Positions 7,776-15,667 of a DNA stretch of 46,935 nt are shown one piece after another. Position numbers and translations under genes: made by a program. The DNA comes from Tessaracoccus sp. SD287 (GTDB taxonomy: Bacteria > Actinomycetota > Actinomycetes > Propionibacteriales > Propionibacteriaceae). The DNA is taken from positions 1-46,935 of the forward strand of contig NZ_JADIJQ010000023.1 in NCBI RefSeq assembly GCF_017355265.1, in the 5' to 3' direction. Each line of letters starts with the position of its first letter. Position 1 is the first letter of the stretch. The notes beneath the pieces are model-generated. The model was not told where the DNA came from. It made no database searches and saw nothing but the letters and a program-made list of their open reading frames with translations.

Positions 7776-8918
7776 TCAGCCGACCGTCACGTCGGGTGCG
7801 CCCACCTCGGGCATGTCTGCTGCCAACCGGTTGGCCTCGGCGATCAGGGTCTCGACGATCTCGGCCTCGGGCACGGTCTTGATGACCTCGCCCTTGACGA
7901 AGATCTGGCCCTTGCCGTTGCCGCTGGCCACGCCCAGGTCGGCCTCGCGTGCCTCGCCCGGGCCGTTGACGACGCAGCCCATGACGGCCACGCGCAGCGG
8001 GACGGTCATGCCCTCCAGACCCTTGGTGACCTGTTCGGCCAGGGTGTAGACGTCGACTTGGGCGCGCCCGCAGCTGGGGCAGGACACGATTTCGAGGTGG
8101 CGGGGGCGCAGGTTGAGCGACTCCAGGATCTTGATGCCGACCTTGACCTCTTCGACGGGCGGGGCCGACAGTGAGACCCGGATGGTGTCCCCGATGCCCT
8201 GGGACAGCAGCGCCCCGAAGGCCACGGCGCTCTTGATGGTGCCCTGGAAGGCCGGGCCGGCCTCGGTGACGCCCAGGTGCAGCGGGTAGTCGCACTTGCT
8301 GGCGAGCTCTTCGTAGGCCTGCACCATGACGACCGGGTCGTGGTGCTTGACCGAGATCTTGAAGTCGCCGAAGCCGACGTCCTCGAACAGGCTGGCCTCC
8401 CACAGCGCGGACTCGACCAGCGCCGCCGGGGTGGGGGCGCCGTACTTGGCGAGCAGACGCTTGTCGAGGGAGCCGGCATTGACGCCGATGCGGATCGAGA
8501 CGCCGGCGTCGGCGGCGGCCTTGGCGATGTCGGCGATCTTGTCGTCGAACTGCTTGATGTTGCCGGGGTTCACCCGGACGGCCGCGCAGCCGGCCTCAAT
8601 GGCGGCGAACACGTAGCGCGGCTGGAAGTGGATGTCGGCGATCACCGGGATCTGCGACTTCTTGGCGATGATCGGCAAGGTGTCCGCGTCGTCCTGGCTG
8701 GGCACCGCGACCCGCACGATGTCGCAGCCCGAGGCGGTGAGCTCGGCGATCTGCTGCAGGGTGGCGTTGATGTCGGTGGTCTTGGTGGTGGTCATCGACT
8801 GCACCGACACCGGTGCGTCCCCGCCCACCATCACCTTGCCAACCTTGATCTGGCGAGTCCTGCGACGGGGGGCCAGTACTGGAGCCGGGCGCGCGGGCAT
8901 GCCGAGATCAATGCTCAT
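7776..8918 (-). CDS. ispG: 4-hydroxy-3-methylbut-2-en-1-yl diphosphate synthase (flavodoxin/ferredoxin)
   Basis: IspG converts MEcPP to HMBPP, the penultimate step of the non-mevalonate isoprenoid pathway. The 380 residues show the TIM-barrel part ([14 protein letters not shown], about 40-52) and the [4Fe-4S] ligands Cys280, Cys283 (SCPSCGR) and Cys315 ([11 protein letters not shown]) with the fourth ligand Glu322. The length is right for the two-domain bacterial form. A TAGGGT hexamer 6 nt before ATG 8916-8918 and the lack of a Shine-Dalgarno suggest leaderless initiation. dxr of the same pathway is about 5 kb upstream. Confidence 0.98.
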   Translation of the reverse strand: MSIDLGMPARPAPVLAPRRRTRQIKVGKVMVGGDAPVSVQSMTTTKTTDINATLQQIAELTASGCDIVRVAVPSQDDADTLPIIAKKSQIPVIADIHFQPRYVFAAIEAGCAAVRVNPGNIKQFDDKIADIAKAAADAGVSIRIGVNAGSLDKRLLAKYGAPTPAALVESALWEASLFEDVGFGDFKISVKHHDPVVMVQAYEELASKCDYPLHLGVTEAGPAFQGTIKSAVAFGALLSQGIGDTIRVSLSAPPVEEVKVGIKILESLNLRPRHLEIVSCPSCGRAQVDVYTLAEQVTKGLEGMTVPLRVAVMGCVVNGPGEAREADLGVASGNGKGQIFVKGEVIKTVPEAEIVETLIAEANRLAADMPEVGAPDVTVG

Positions 8919-8924
8919 GGCTCC

Positions 8925-8930
8925 ACCCTA
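8925..8930 (-). promoter_or_regulatory. Candidate leaderless -10 for ispG
   Basis: TAGGGT on the minus strand is followed by 6 nt and the ispG ATG. No ribosome binding site is present. Confidence 0.5.
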
Positions 8931-8942
8931 CTAGCACGACGA

Positions 8943-8964
8943 CCCCGCCACAGAAGTGGCGGGG
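8943..8964 (-). terminator. Hairpin terminator after the secreted nuclease
   Basis: A perfect 9-bp stem (ccccgccac / gtggcgggg) with an AGAA/TTCT tetraloop lies 38 nt past the nuclease stop codon. There is no clear U-run, which is common for terminators in GC-rich actinomycetes. It would separate nuclease transcription from ispG. Confidence 0.7.
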
Positions 8965-9002
8965 CCGACGTGGGCGACGCGGGCGTCGCTCAGTTGCTGG
9001 GG

Positions 9003-12000
9003 TCAGGCGAACAGCTTGTCGGTGGCAAAGCCGTCAGCCAGTTGGCGCTGGTAGGTCCAGCCCCCGTTGCCATTGTTGAGGTAGCCCCACATCCGGCCGG
9101 AGCCGTCGACCCCGACCAGGTCGAAGCGACCGTCCTTGTTCAGGTCGCCGGGTGAGAAGGCGGCCTTGAAGCCGTCCCAGTGGCGACCCACCTGGCGGGC
9201 GTAGCCGATCCGGCCGTCGCGCTGCCCGAGGTAGAGCCACAGGGTGGCGTCGGAGGCGCGGATGCCCATCAGGTCGGCCAGTCCGTCACCGTTGAAGTCG
9301 CCCACCGAGAACAGGTGACTCATCGAGTCCCAGTTCTGGCCGATGATGGCGGCGCGGGTCAGACCGTTGGTGGTGAGGGTGTAGCGGTAGAGGCGGTGGT
9401 TGTCCTTGTTGCGGGCCACCACGTACCTGGCGCTGGAGCCGTCGAGGGAGCCGACGTAGGTGATGATGTCCATCCCCTGCCAGTTCTGCCCGACCTGCTT
9501 GTACGCCACCAGCGCGCCGGAGGCGTCCGAGGTGTAGAGCCACAGGTTGCCGTCGGCAGGACGGACCAGGGCGTCGGAGCGCCTGTCGCCGTTCCAGTCG
9601 CCGATCTGGGCGATGGCCACCACGTTGGCCAGGCCCTTGCCGCGGGTGCCGAGCAGGCTCGCCGAGGTCGCCGAACCCTTCCACAGCTCCAGGGTGCCCG
9701 AGGCGGTGATCACGTAGATGTCGGCGACGCCGTCACCGTCGTGGTCGCCGAAGACGCCCGAGGCCGGGTAGGTCGGCAGCGGGGTGGTGTCCGGGGCCGT
9801 GATGCCGACGACCACCGGGTCGTGGTCGGAGGAGGCGAACTCGTCGTCGGCATGGAAATCGGTGATGTTGTAGTTGCGACGCGAGTACTGGAAGGCGATG
9901 GACTCATCACCGTTGATCTCCCACACCGCGGCATCGCTGATGAGCGCCCGGGCGGCGTCGTTGGCGAGGATGTGGTCGAGCGAGCCCAGACGTCCACTGA
10001 ACTGGTAGGTCGCCTGCCAGTCGGTGATGACGTTGGCGTAGCCAGCCTCGTAGAGGATCTGCATGGGCTCTTCCATGGTGTAGGCGTTGAAGTCGCCGGT
10101 CAGGAAGACGGCCTGGTTGGCGAACACGCTGTCGGCCCAGGCAGCCAGGGCGGTGGCCTGCTCCTTGCGGGACTGGTTGGCATTGCCCTGGCCGGTGCCG
10201 TCGTCGTCACCGGAACCCTTCGACTTGAAGTGGTTGGTGATCACCACGAACTCGACGTCGGAGCCGTTGACGGAGAACTTCTGGGCCAGCGGCTGGCGGG
10301 CATTGGCGAAGGCCGGGTCCTGCAGGATCAGCGAGCCGTCGACGGGGGTGACCTCGGCGGCCCGGTAGATGAACGCCAGCCGAATGTTGTCCTCGTTGGA
10401 GGGCACCTGGCCGGCGTTGGTCGGCACGTAGGCCCATCCCTTGGTCGGGTCGTCGGCGTTCAGGGCGTCGACGAGCTTCGAGAGGGTGTAGTCGCGGGGG
10501 TGGCCGAAGTTGGCCGAGTTCTCGATCTCCATCAGCCCGACGACCTCGGCGTCCATGCCATTGATGGCAGCCACGATCTTGGCCTGCTGGTCGGCGAACG
10601 CCTCGGGGCTGTAGGCGCCACGGACCTGGCAGTTGTTGGCCCCCACCGGGTTGCCCTCACGGTCGGTGTAGGCGCGGCAGCCGGCCTCGTCCTGGCCCAG
10701 GCTGGTGAAGTAGTTCAGCACGTTGAAGTTGGCGATCTGGATGTCGCCGCCGACGGCAGGCACGGTGGACGGACGGTCGTTCTCGCTGGTGATGAAGTCG
10801 GCGGTGGCGCCGACCACCTGTCCGGTCGGCTGGAAGTTCCACTGGAAGCGGTAGTCCAGGATGACCGGCTTGGTGAAGGTGACCTGCGAGTTGGTGCGCA
10901 TCGGGGTCGCGGCCGACAGGTACGGCAGCGGCGAGTTCTGGGCCGTGGCGTTGCGCAGGTAGTCCCACGAGGAGCCGTCGTCCAGGGTGATGGCCCGCTT
11001 GACCTGCTCGGCCTCGTAGGCGGGGGCCTGCTGGTAGGGCACCACGTCGGTGGCCTGCTTCAGCGGCTCGGTGCCCTGGGCCAGCCCGAGCTGGCCGTAC
11101 TGGTTCAGGGCGTAGTTGTTGGTGATGGTGTAGGGGCCCTTGGGCAGCACCAGCATGCCCTCGTAGACCTCCTTGTCGGCGTCGGTGACCGGCAGGGTGG
11201 CCAGTTCGGTCGGCACCACCGGGTCGCAGGCCTCGGTGGCCGGGCTGATCGTGGGGCCGGTGATCTGGGTCAGGGTGAAGTACTCGGTGGCGGTGCCGGT
11301 GACGACGACGCAGGCCCCGATGCTGACGCTGGGGGCGGCACCGGTGAAGACGAAGATGCCGTCCGAGGCGTCGGTACCGGCGGTCTTGGCAGTGCCACCC
11401 GAGCCGGGGGTCTGCAGGTAGAAGCCGTTGAAACCCCCGGACGGGTAGGTGGCCGTGACGACGCCCCTGGTGGTGACGGTGCCGCCGGCGGTGGCGGCCC
11501 CGGTGCCCTGGATCTCGGCGATCGGGGTGATGGTGCCGGGGGTGGTCGGGGTGGTCGGCGTCTCCACCGGGGTGGTGGGCGTGCCGGTGGCATTGCCCAG
11601 CACCTGGTCGGTGTTGATGGTGCCGGGGGTGGGTGAGGTCTTGAAGACGAAGTCGGTGGCGTTGTTGTTGGTGTCGTTGTCGCTCAGCCGGTTCAGCGAG
11701 CCGGCGTCGCTGTTGCCGCCGGTGTAGGTCGCGGCGGTTCCCTCAGGGGAGTTGGAGGTGCCGAAGCCCAGCTTGTCGATGACCTGCCCAGGGGCGGTGT
11801 CCGGGTTGATGGCGGTCGCCGAAGTGGCAAGGAAGACGGTGCCGTTGGCACCACCGGGGTTGAAGCCGGCGGCCACCTGGTTGACCTTGTCGGTGGGCAG
11901 CGCAGCACCATTGCTGCCGTTGCTGCCGCCCTGCAGGACGAAGAAGGCTCCGGGGGCGAGGTCGACGTTGTCCAGGGCGACGGCGGTGTTGGCGTCCGCC

Positions 12001-12254
12001 GTGCCGGTGGCCGAGCGGTACTGCAGGCTGAGCCCGCCCAGGTTGATCGTGGCCGAGGTGGGGTTGTACAGCTCGACGTACTTGTGGGTGTAGGGCTGGG
12101 TGGCGGAACCACCCCGGGCATAGACCTCGTTGATGAGCAGGTGGCCGGCGGCCGCGGAGGCGGACGTGGTGGTGGCCACGAGCCCGGCGGCGACCAGCGC
12201 AGCCGCAACAGCGGTGGCGGTCACCGCCCGCAGGCGGCTCAGGGGAACTGACAT
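9003..12254 (-). CDS. Secreted ExeM/NucH-type endonuclease with lamin-tail and FG-GAP repeats
   Basis: A large exported protein of 1083 residues. A Sec signal (1-34, ending TTTSASA) is followed by a lamin-tail domain (about 36-165), a Thr/Pro linker (about 221-245) and an OB-fold region typical of ExeM nucleases (about 245-345). The endonuclease/exonuclease/phosphatase domain runs from about 503 to 817: IQIANFNVLNYF 505-516, the metal Glu in MEIEN 575-579, TNHFKSKG 673-680, TGDFNAY 719-725 and SSDHDPVVV 808-816. Four FG-GAP-like calcium loops follow (GDHDGDG 836, GDWNGDR 885, GDFNGDG 985, GDLNKDG 1036). The likely role is degrading extracellular DNA. ATG 12252-12254 has the Shine-Dalgarno AGAAGGAT. 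No sorting signal is seen. Confidence 0.93.
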   Translation of the reverse strand: MSVPLSRLRAVTATAVAAALVAAGLVATTTSASAAAGHLLINEVYARGGSATQPYTHKYVELYNPTSATINLGGLSLQYRSATGTADANTAVALDNVDLAPGAFFVLQGGSNGSNGAALPTDKVNQVAAGFNPGGANGTVFLATSATAINPDTAPGQVIDKLGFGTSNSPEGTAATYTGGNSDAGSLNRLSDNDTNNNATDFVFKTSPTPGTINTDQVLGNATGTPTTPVETPTTPTTPGTITPIAEIQGTGAATAGGTVTTRGVVTATYPSGGFNGFYLQTPGSGGTAKTAGTDASDGIFVFTGAAPSVSIGACVVVTGTATEYFTLTQITGPTISPATEACDPVVPTELATLPVTDADKEVYEGMLVLPKGPYTITNNYALNQYGQLGLAQGTEPLKQATDVVPYQQAPAYEAEQVKRAITLDDGSSWDYLRNATAQNSPLPYLSAATPMRTNSQVTFTKPVILDYRFQWNFQPTGQVVGATADFITSENDRPSTVPAVGGDIQIANFNVLNYFTSLGQDEAGCRAYTDREGNPVGANNCQVRGAYSPEAFADQQAKIVAAINGMDAEVVGLMEIENSANFGHPRDYTLSKLVDALNADDPTKGWAYVPTNAGQVPSNEDNIRLAFIYRAAEVTPVDGSLILQDPAFANARQPLAQKFSVNGSDVEFVVITNHFKSKGSGDDDGTGQGNANQSRKEQATALAAWADSVFANQAVFLTGDFNAYTMEEPMQILYEAGYANVITDWQATYQFSGRLGSLDHILANDAARALISDAAVWEINGDESIAFQYSRRNYNITDFHADDEFASSDHDPVVVGITAPDTTPLPTYPASGVFGDHDGDGVADIYVITASGTLELWKGSATSASLLGTRGKGLANVVAIAQIGDWNGDRRSDALVRPADGNLWLYTSDASGALVAYKQVGQNWQGMDIITYVGSLDGSSARYVVARNKDNHRLYRYTLTTNGLTRAAIIGQNWDSMSHLFSVGDFNGDGLADLMGIRASDATLWLYLGQRDGRIGYARQVGRHWDGFKAAFSPGDLNKDGRFDLVGVDGSGRMWGYLNNGNGGWTYQRQLADGFATDKLFA

Positions 12255-12321
12255 GGGGACATCCTTCTGGTGTCGAACAGGGGATTCGGGCACAGCAGGG
12301 AAAGCGCCACCCGACACCATG

Positions 12322-12327
12322 AGGCTA
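12322..12327 (-). promoter_or_regulatory. Candidate -10 of the nuclease gene
   Basis: TAGCCT on the minus strand fits TANNNT and would give a leader of about 60 nt containing the strong AGAAGGAT ribosome binding site. Confidence 0.4.
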
Positions 12328-12353
12328 GGGCCGGTGCGGGCCCCAATGCCCTG

Positions 12354-12386
12354 TGTCACCGACCATTCACCCAGACTTCGCCGGGG
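12354..12386. promoter_or_regulatory. PHO-box-like 11-nt direct repeats upstream of the nuclease
   Basis: Three consecutive 11-nt units read on the plus strand as TGTCACCGACC, ATTCACCCAGA and CTTCGCCGGGG; a weaker fourth follows. They resemble the actinomycete PhoP unit (GTTCACC core, 11-nt period). They end about 27 nt upstream of the nuclease -10, just upstream of the expected -35. The GTTCACC orientation is opposite to the gene. Confidence 0.45.
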
Positions 12387-12457
12387 GTTCCACGGATTAT
12401 GGACGACACCGGTGGCCGCTGTCTGGAACGGGGCCGGATTGCCCGGTCCGGATCGTC

Positions 12458-12479
12458 AGAAAAGCTCTCTAGAAAAGCT
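12458..12479. repeat. 9-nt direct repeat at the rseP end
   Basis: agaaaagct occurs at 12458-12466 and 12471-12479, overlapping the rseP stop codon at the junction with the nuclease upstream region. Confidence 0.6.
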
Positions 12480-13755
12480 GGATGGGGCTGACGATGTCGG
12501 CGATGATCAGCACTCCCCCGGCGAGCACCAGAAAGCCTCCCACCAGGTAGGCGACCGGCAACATCTTGGCGGTGTCGACGTGGCCGGGGTCGGCTCGGCC
12601 ACGCAGCCTGGCCCACCAGCGGCGCAGCCCCTCCCAGATGGCTCCGGCCATGTGGCCGCCGTCCAGCGGCATCAGCGGCACCAGGTTGAGCAGCGCCACG
12701 AAGAGGTTCACCGAGCCGAGCATCATGAACCAGCTGGCGACCCGGTCGTTGACCGGTATCGACTCCTCGACGGTGATCTCGCCGGCGGTGCGGCTGGCGC
12801 CGACGATCGACATGGGCCCGTTGATGTCGCGGGGCTGGCCGGTGACCACGTCGGCGGCCACGTTCCACACCTTGGCGGGGAAGTTCAGCAGGCCGACCAC
12901 CGACTGTTTGGTCATCAGCCAGATGTCCTGGCTGGTGCCGATCGGCCCGGTGGTCTGTCGTTCGTAGGTGGGCCCGACGCCCAGGAAGCCGGCCTCGAGG
13001 GTGCGCGACGGGTTCAGCCTGTCGCTGACCCCGGTGATCATGGTGGGCGTGGTCGGCAGGGTCAGCTGCTGGCCGTCGCGTTCGACCACGACGGTGGCGG
13101 GCCGGTCCCGGTTGTCACGGATCAGCTCGGTGAACTGGTTCCAGGTCGACGGCGTGACGCCATTGAACGACACGATGCGGTCGCCGGCCCGCAGGCCCAT
13201 CCGGGCGGCGGGGGCGGCGGGGTCGCCGGCCTGGCAGGTGCGGTCGCTGCGGCTGGCCGGGACGACGCACTCACTGACGGTGGAGACCACCAGCTGCGGC
13301 CGGTACTGGCCGTGGACGCCGTTGACGGTGCCAATGATCAGGAACGCCAGCAGGATGTTCATGAACGGCCCGCCGAACATGATGACCAGCTTCTGCCAGG
13401 TCTTCTTCTGGTGGAACAGCCGCCCATCGTCGGCGGGGGTGATGTCGAGGTACTCGGCCTCGCGGGCGCTGTCGGCCAGCCGAGTGACGGCGCCGACCTT
13501 GCCCTGGTGCGCCCTGGCGGGCGGGTACATGCCGACGAGCTTGACGTAGCCGCCCAGCGGGATCGCCTTGAGCCCGTACTCGGTCTCACCGCGGCGGCGT
13601 GACCACATGGTCTTGCCGAAGCCGACGAAGTACTGGGTGACCTTCACCCCGAACAGTTTCGCGGGCACCATGTGCCCCACCTCGTGCAGCGCGATCGAGG
13701 CCATGATCAGCGCGAAGAACAGCAGCGCCGAGGCCACGATGATGACCACGCTCAT
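12469..13755 (-). CDS. rseP: Site-2 intramembrane metalloprotease (RseP/Rip1 type)
   Basis: A membrane zinc protease of 428 residues that cleaves transmembrane anti-sigma factors or similar substrates. It has HEVGH (zinc ligands His24 and His28, Glu25) in the first membrane helix. A PDZ domain covers about 155-235, and the second catalytic motif NLVPLMPLDGGH provides Asp365. The extracytoplasmic part before the PDZ carries Cys163 and Cys174, which could form a disulfide. ATG 13753-13755 overlaps the dxr stop as ATGA, so the two are translationally coupled. The dxr-rip1 pair is conserved in actinobacteria. Confidence 0.96.
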   Translation of the reverse strand: MSVVIIVASALLFFALIMASIALHEVGHMVPAKLFGVKVTQYFVGFGKTMWSRRRGETEYGLKAIPLGGYVKLVGMYPPARAHQGKVGAVTRLADSAREAEYLDITPADDGRLFHQKKTWQKLVIMFGGPFMNILLAFLIIGTVNGVHGQYRPQLVVSTVSECVVPASRSDRTCQAGDPAAPAARMGLRAGDRIVSFNGVTPSTWNQFTELIRDNRDRPATVVVERDGQQLTLPTTPTMITGVSDRLNPSRTLEAGFLGVGPTYERQTTGPIGTSQDIWLMTKQSVVGLLNFPAKVWNVAADVVTGQPRDINGPMSIVGASRTAGEITVEESIPVNDRVASWFMMLGSVNLFVALLNLVPLMPLDGGHMAGAIWEGLRRWWARLRGRADPGHVDTAKMLPVAYLVGGFLVLAGGVLIIADIVSPIQLF

Positions 13756-14981
13756 GCTGCGCCCTCGTCCCGGGTGATCCGCTCACGTGCTCGGGCGCGT
13801 GCCCACGCGTCGGCGGCGAGCACGCCCTCGACGCTCAACTGGTCGTCGGTGAGGTGTCCGTCGCCGAGGCCGTTGACGTGGTCCTCGACGACCTGGGCGA
13901 CCGTGTCGACGATGCCGAGGAAGCTGAGCCGGCCCTGGCAGAAGGCGTCGACGCACTCCTCGTTGGCGGCATTGAAGACCGCCGGTGCGCTGCCGCCGAG
14001 CATGCCGCAATGGCGGGCGAGGTCGACGGCGGGAAACGCCTCGTTGTCCAGCGGTTCAAAGGTCCAGGACGCCGCCCGGGTCCAGTCGTTGGGTGTCGCG
14101 GCGCCGGCCATCCGGTCGGGCCAGGTCAGGCTCAGCGCGATCGGCAGCCGCATGTCCGGCGGTGAGACCTGTGCGATGGTCGACCCGTCATGGAACTCGA
14201 CCATGGAGTGGACGATCGACTGCGGGTGCACCACGGCCACCACGTCATCGAGCGGCACGTCGTAGAGCAGCCCGGCCTCGAGCAGTTCCAGACCCTTGTT
14301 GACCAGGGTGGAGGAGTTGATGGTGATCACCCTGCCCATCGCCCAGGTCGGGTGCGCCATCGCCTGCTCGGGGGTGACCGCGCCCAGTTCGTCGCGGCGC
14401 CTGCCGCGGAACGGGCCACCCGACGCGGTCAGGATGAGTCGGCGCACCTCGTCCTGGCGGCCGGAGCGCAGGGCCTGGGCGAAGGCGGAGTGTTCGGAGT
14501 CGACGGCGACGATCTGGTCGGGGGCCGCGGCCTGGGTGACCAGGCGTCCACCGATGACCAGGGACTCCTTGTTGGCCAGCGCCAGGGTGGTGCCCGCCGC
14601 CAGGGTGGCCAGGGTGGGCAGCAGTCCGGCCGAACCAGTGATGCCGTTGAGGACGACGTCGGCGGGCATCCCGGCCAGTTCGGTGGCGGCCCGCGGGCCG
14701 GCGATGATCCGCGGCAACCTCAGGTCACCCTTGTTCCAGCCCCGCTTGCTGGCCTCGGCGTAGAGGGCGAGCTGCAGGTCCTGGACGACGGTGGGACGGG
14801 CCAGGGCCACCACGTCCGGGGACAGCTCCAGGATCTGGGCGGCCAGCGTCGGGATGTCGGAGCCGCCGGCTGCGAGACCGCTCACCCGGAACTGGTCACG
14901 ACGAGTCGAGATGACGTCGACGGCCTGTGTGCCGATGCTGCCGGTGCTGCCGAGGATGATGACGCTGCGCTGGTCTGCCAC
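13752..14981 (-). CDS. dxr: 1-deoxy-D-xylulose-5-phosphate reductoisomerase
   Basis: Dxr makes MEP from DXP with NADPH, the committed step of isoprenoid synthesis. The 409 residues show the NADPH-binding GSTGSIG near residue 12, then LANKESLV, the metal-binding VDSEHSA, the ITASGGPF-like stretch and the catalytic NSSTLVNKGLELLEA. The length is normal. The start is GTG 14979-14981; a CACACT hexamer 6 nt upstream and no Shine-Dalgarno again suggest leaderless initiation. rseP follows with a 4-nt overlap. Confidence 0.98.
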   Translation of the reverse strand: MADQRSVIILGSTGSIGTQAVDVISTRRDQFRVSGLAAGGSDIPTLAAQILELSPDVVALARPTVVQDLQLALYAEASKRGWNKGDLRLPRIIAGPRAATELAGMPADVVLNGITGSAGLLPTLATLAAGTTLALANKESLVIGGRLVTQAAAPDQIVAVDSEHSAFAQALRSGRQDEVRRLILTASGGPFRGRRRDELGAVTPEQAMAHPTWAMGRVITINSSTLVNKGLELLEAGLLYDVPLDDVVAVVHPQSIVHSMVEFHDGSTIAQVSPPDMRLPIALSLTWPDRMAGAATPNDWTRAASWTFEPLDNEAFPAVDLARHCGMLGGSAPAVFNAANEECVDAFCQGRLSFLGIVDTVAQVVEDHVNGLGDGHLTDDQLSVEGVLAADAWARARARERITRDEGAA

Positions 14982-14987
14982 GGGTCA

Positions 14988-14993
14988 AGTGTG
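14988..14993 (-). promoter_or_regulatory. Candidate leaderless -10 for dxr
   Basis: CACACT on the minus strand is followed by 6 nt and the dxr GTG. The same hexamer and spacing occur for the divergent rhomboid gene 40 nt away. Confidence 0.35.
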
Positions 14994-15030
14994 GCACGGG
15001 GTCTTTGTGCGTGCTTCTTGGTGCTCTTGG

Positions 15031-15036
15031 CACACT
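15031..15036 (+). promoter_or_regulatory. Candidate leaderless -10 for the rhomboid gene
   Basis: CACACT is followed by 6 nt (GGGAGG) and GTG 15043. The GGGAGG is too close to the codon to act as a normal Shine-Dalgarno. Confidence 0.35.
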
Positions 15037-15042
15037 GGGAGG

Positions 15043-15657
15043 GTGACTGTTGCTCCTCGCTCTTCGACGTCCCTGCGGCAGAAGTCGCAGATGGCCCAGG
15101 CTGCCATCGTCAACGGTGTGCTGGTCGCCGTGATGTGGGTGCTGGAGGCGATCGACACCCTGCTGCGCGGCACCCTGGACCTGCTGGGCATTCGTCCCCG
15201 TGACCTCGACAACATCTGGTCGATCTTCACCGCACCGTGGCTGCATGTGGGCTGGGACCACCTGATCAGCAACACCATCCCGTTCTTCGTGCTCGGCTTC
15301 TTCGTGCTCTCGTCGAGCTGGCGCGAATGGCTGGGTGCCACCGCCGGGGCGGTCCTCGTCGGCGGACTGACGGTGTGGTTGCTCGCCCCTGCGAACTCGT
15401 TGACGCTGGGCGCCAGCGGCATCATCTTCGGTTGGTTCGGGTACCTGTTGGTGCGTGGCTTCATCACCGGGCAGGTGAAGCAGATCGTGGTCAGCATCGT
15501 GGTGGGGCTGCTCTACGGCGGCATCCTGCTGGGCGTGCTGCCGGCCGACAGCGGCGTGTCCTGGCAGGGCCACCTGGGCGGTCTGGTCGGCGGCGTGCTG
15601 GCGGCCTTCGCGATGCATCGCGGGCGACCGGCCTCGGCGAGGGTCAGCGCACCGTAA
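15043..15657 (+). CDS. Rhomboid-family intramembrane serine protease
   Basis: A protein of 204 residues with about six membrane segments. Rhomboid hallmarks are present: WLHVGWDHLISNTIPFFVLG (HxxxN motif), GASGIIFGWFGYL with the nucleophile Ser, and WQGHLGGLVGG with the catalytic His. Rhomboids cut substrates within the membrane; the partner here is unknown. The start is taken at GTG 15043 because of the upstream CACACT element; ATG 15091 gives a shorter protein that still contains all the catalytic parts. The gene begins a short plus-strand group with a LOG protein and a NUDIX hydrolase. Confidence 0.92.
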   Translation: MTVAPRSSTSLRQKSQMAQAAIVNGVLVAVMWVLEAIDTLLRGTLDLLGIRPRDLDNIWSIFTAPWLHVGWDHLISNTIPFFVLGFFVLSSSWREWLGATAGAVLVGGLTVWLLAPANSLTLGASGIIFGWFGYLLVRGFITGQVKQIVVSIVVGLLYGGILLGVLPADSGVSWQGHLGGLVGGVLAAFAMHRGRPASARVSAP

Positions 15658-15660
15658 GCT
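15655..15660 (+). promoter_or_regulatory. Candidate leaderless -10 for the LOG-family gene
   Basis: TAAGCT begins in the rhomboid stop codon (TAA) and lies 7 nt before GTG 15668. No Shine-Dalgarno is present. Confidence 0.45.
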
Positions 15661-15667
15661 CTGCCGG

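Noticed and set aside
9180..11636. 818-codon open frame on the plus strand opposite the nuclease gene
   Set aside because: It is an antisense frame kept open by high GC. The translation is Val/Gly/Arg-rich without any domain, whereas the minus strand encodes a complete multi-domain nuclease.
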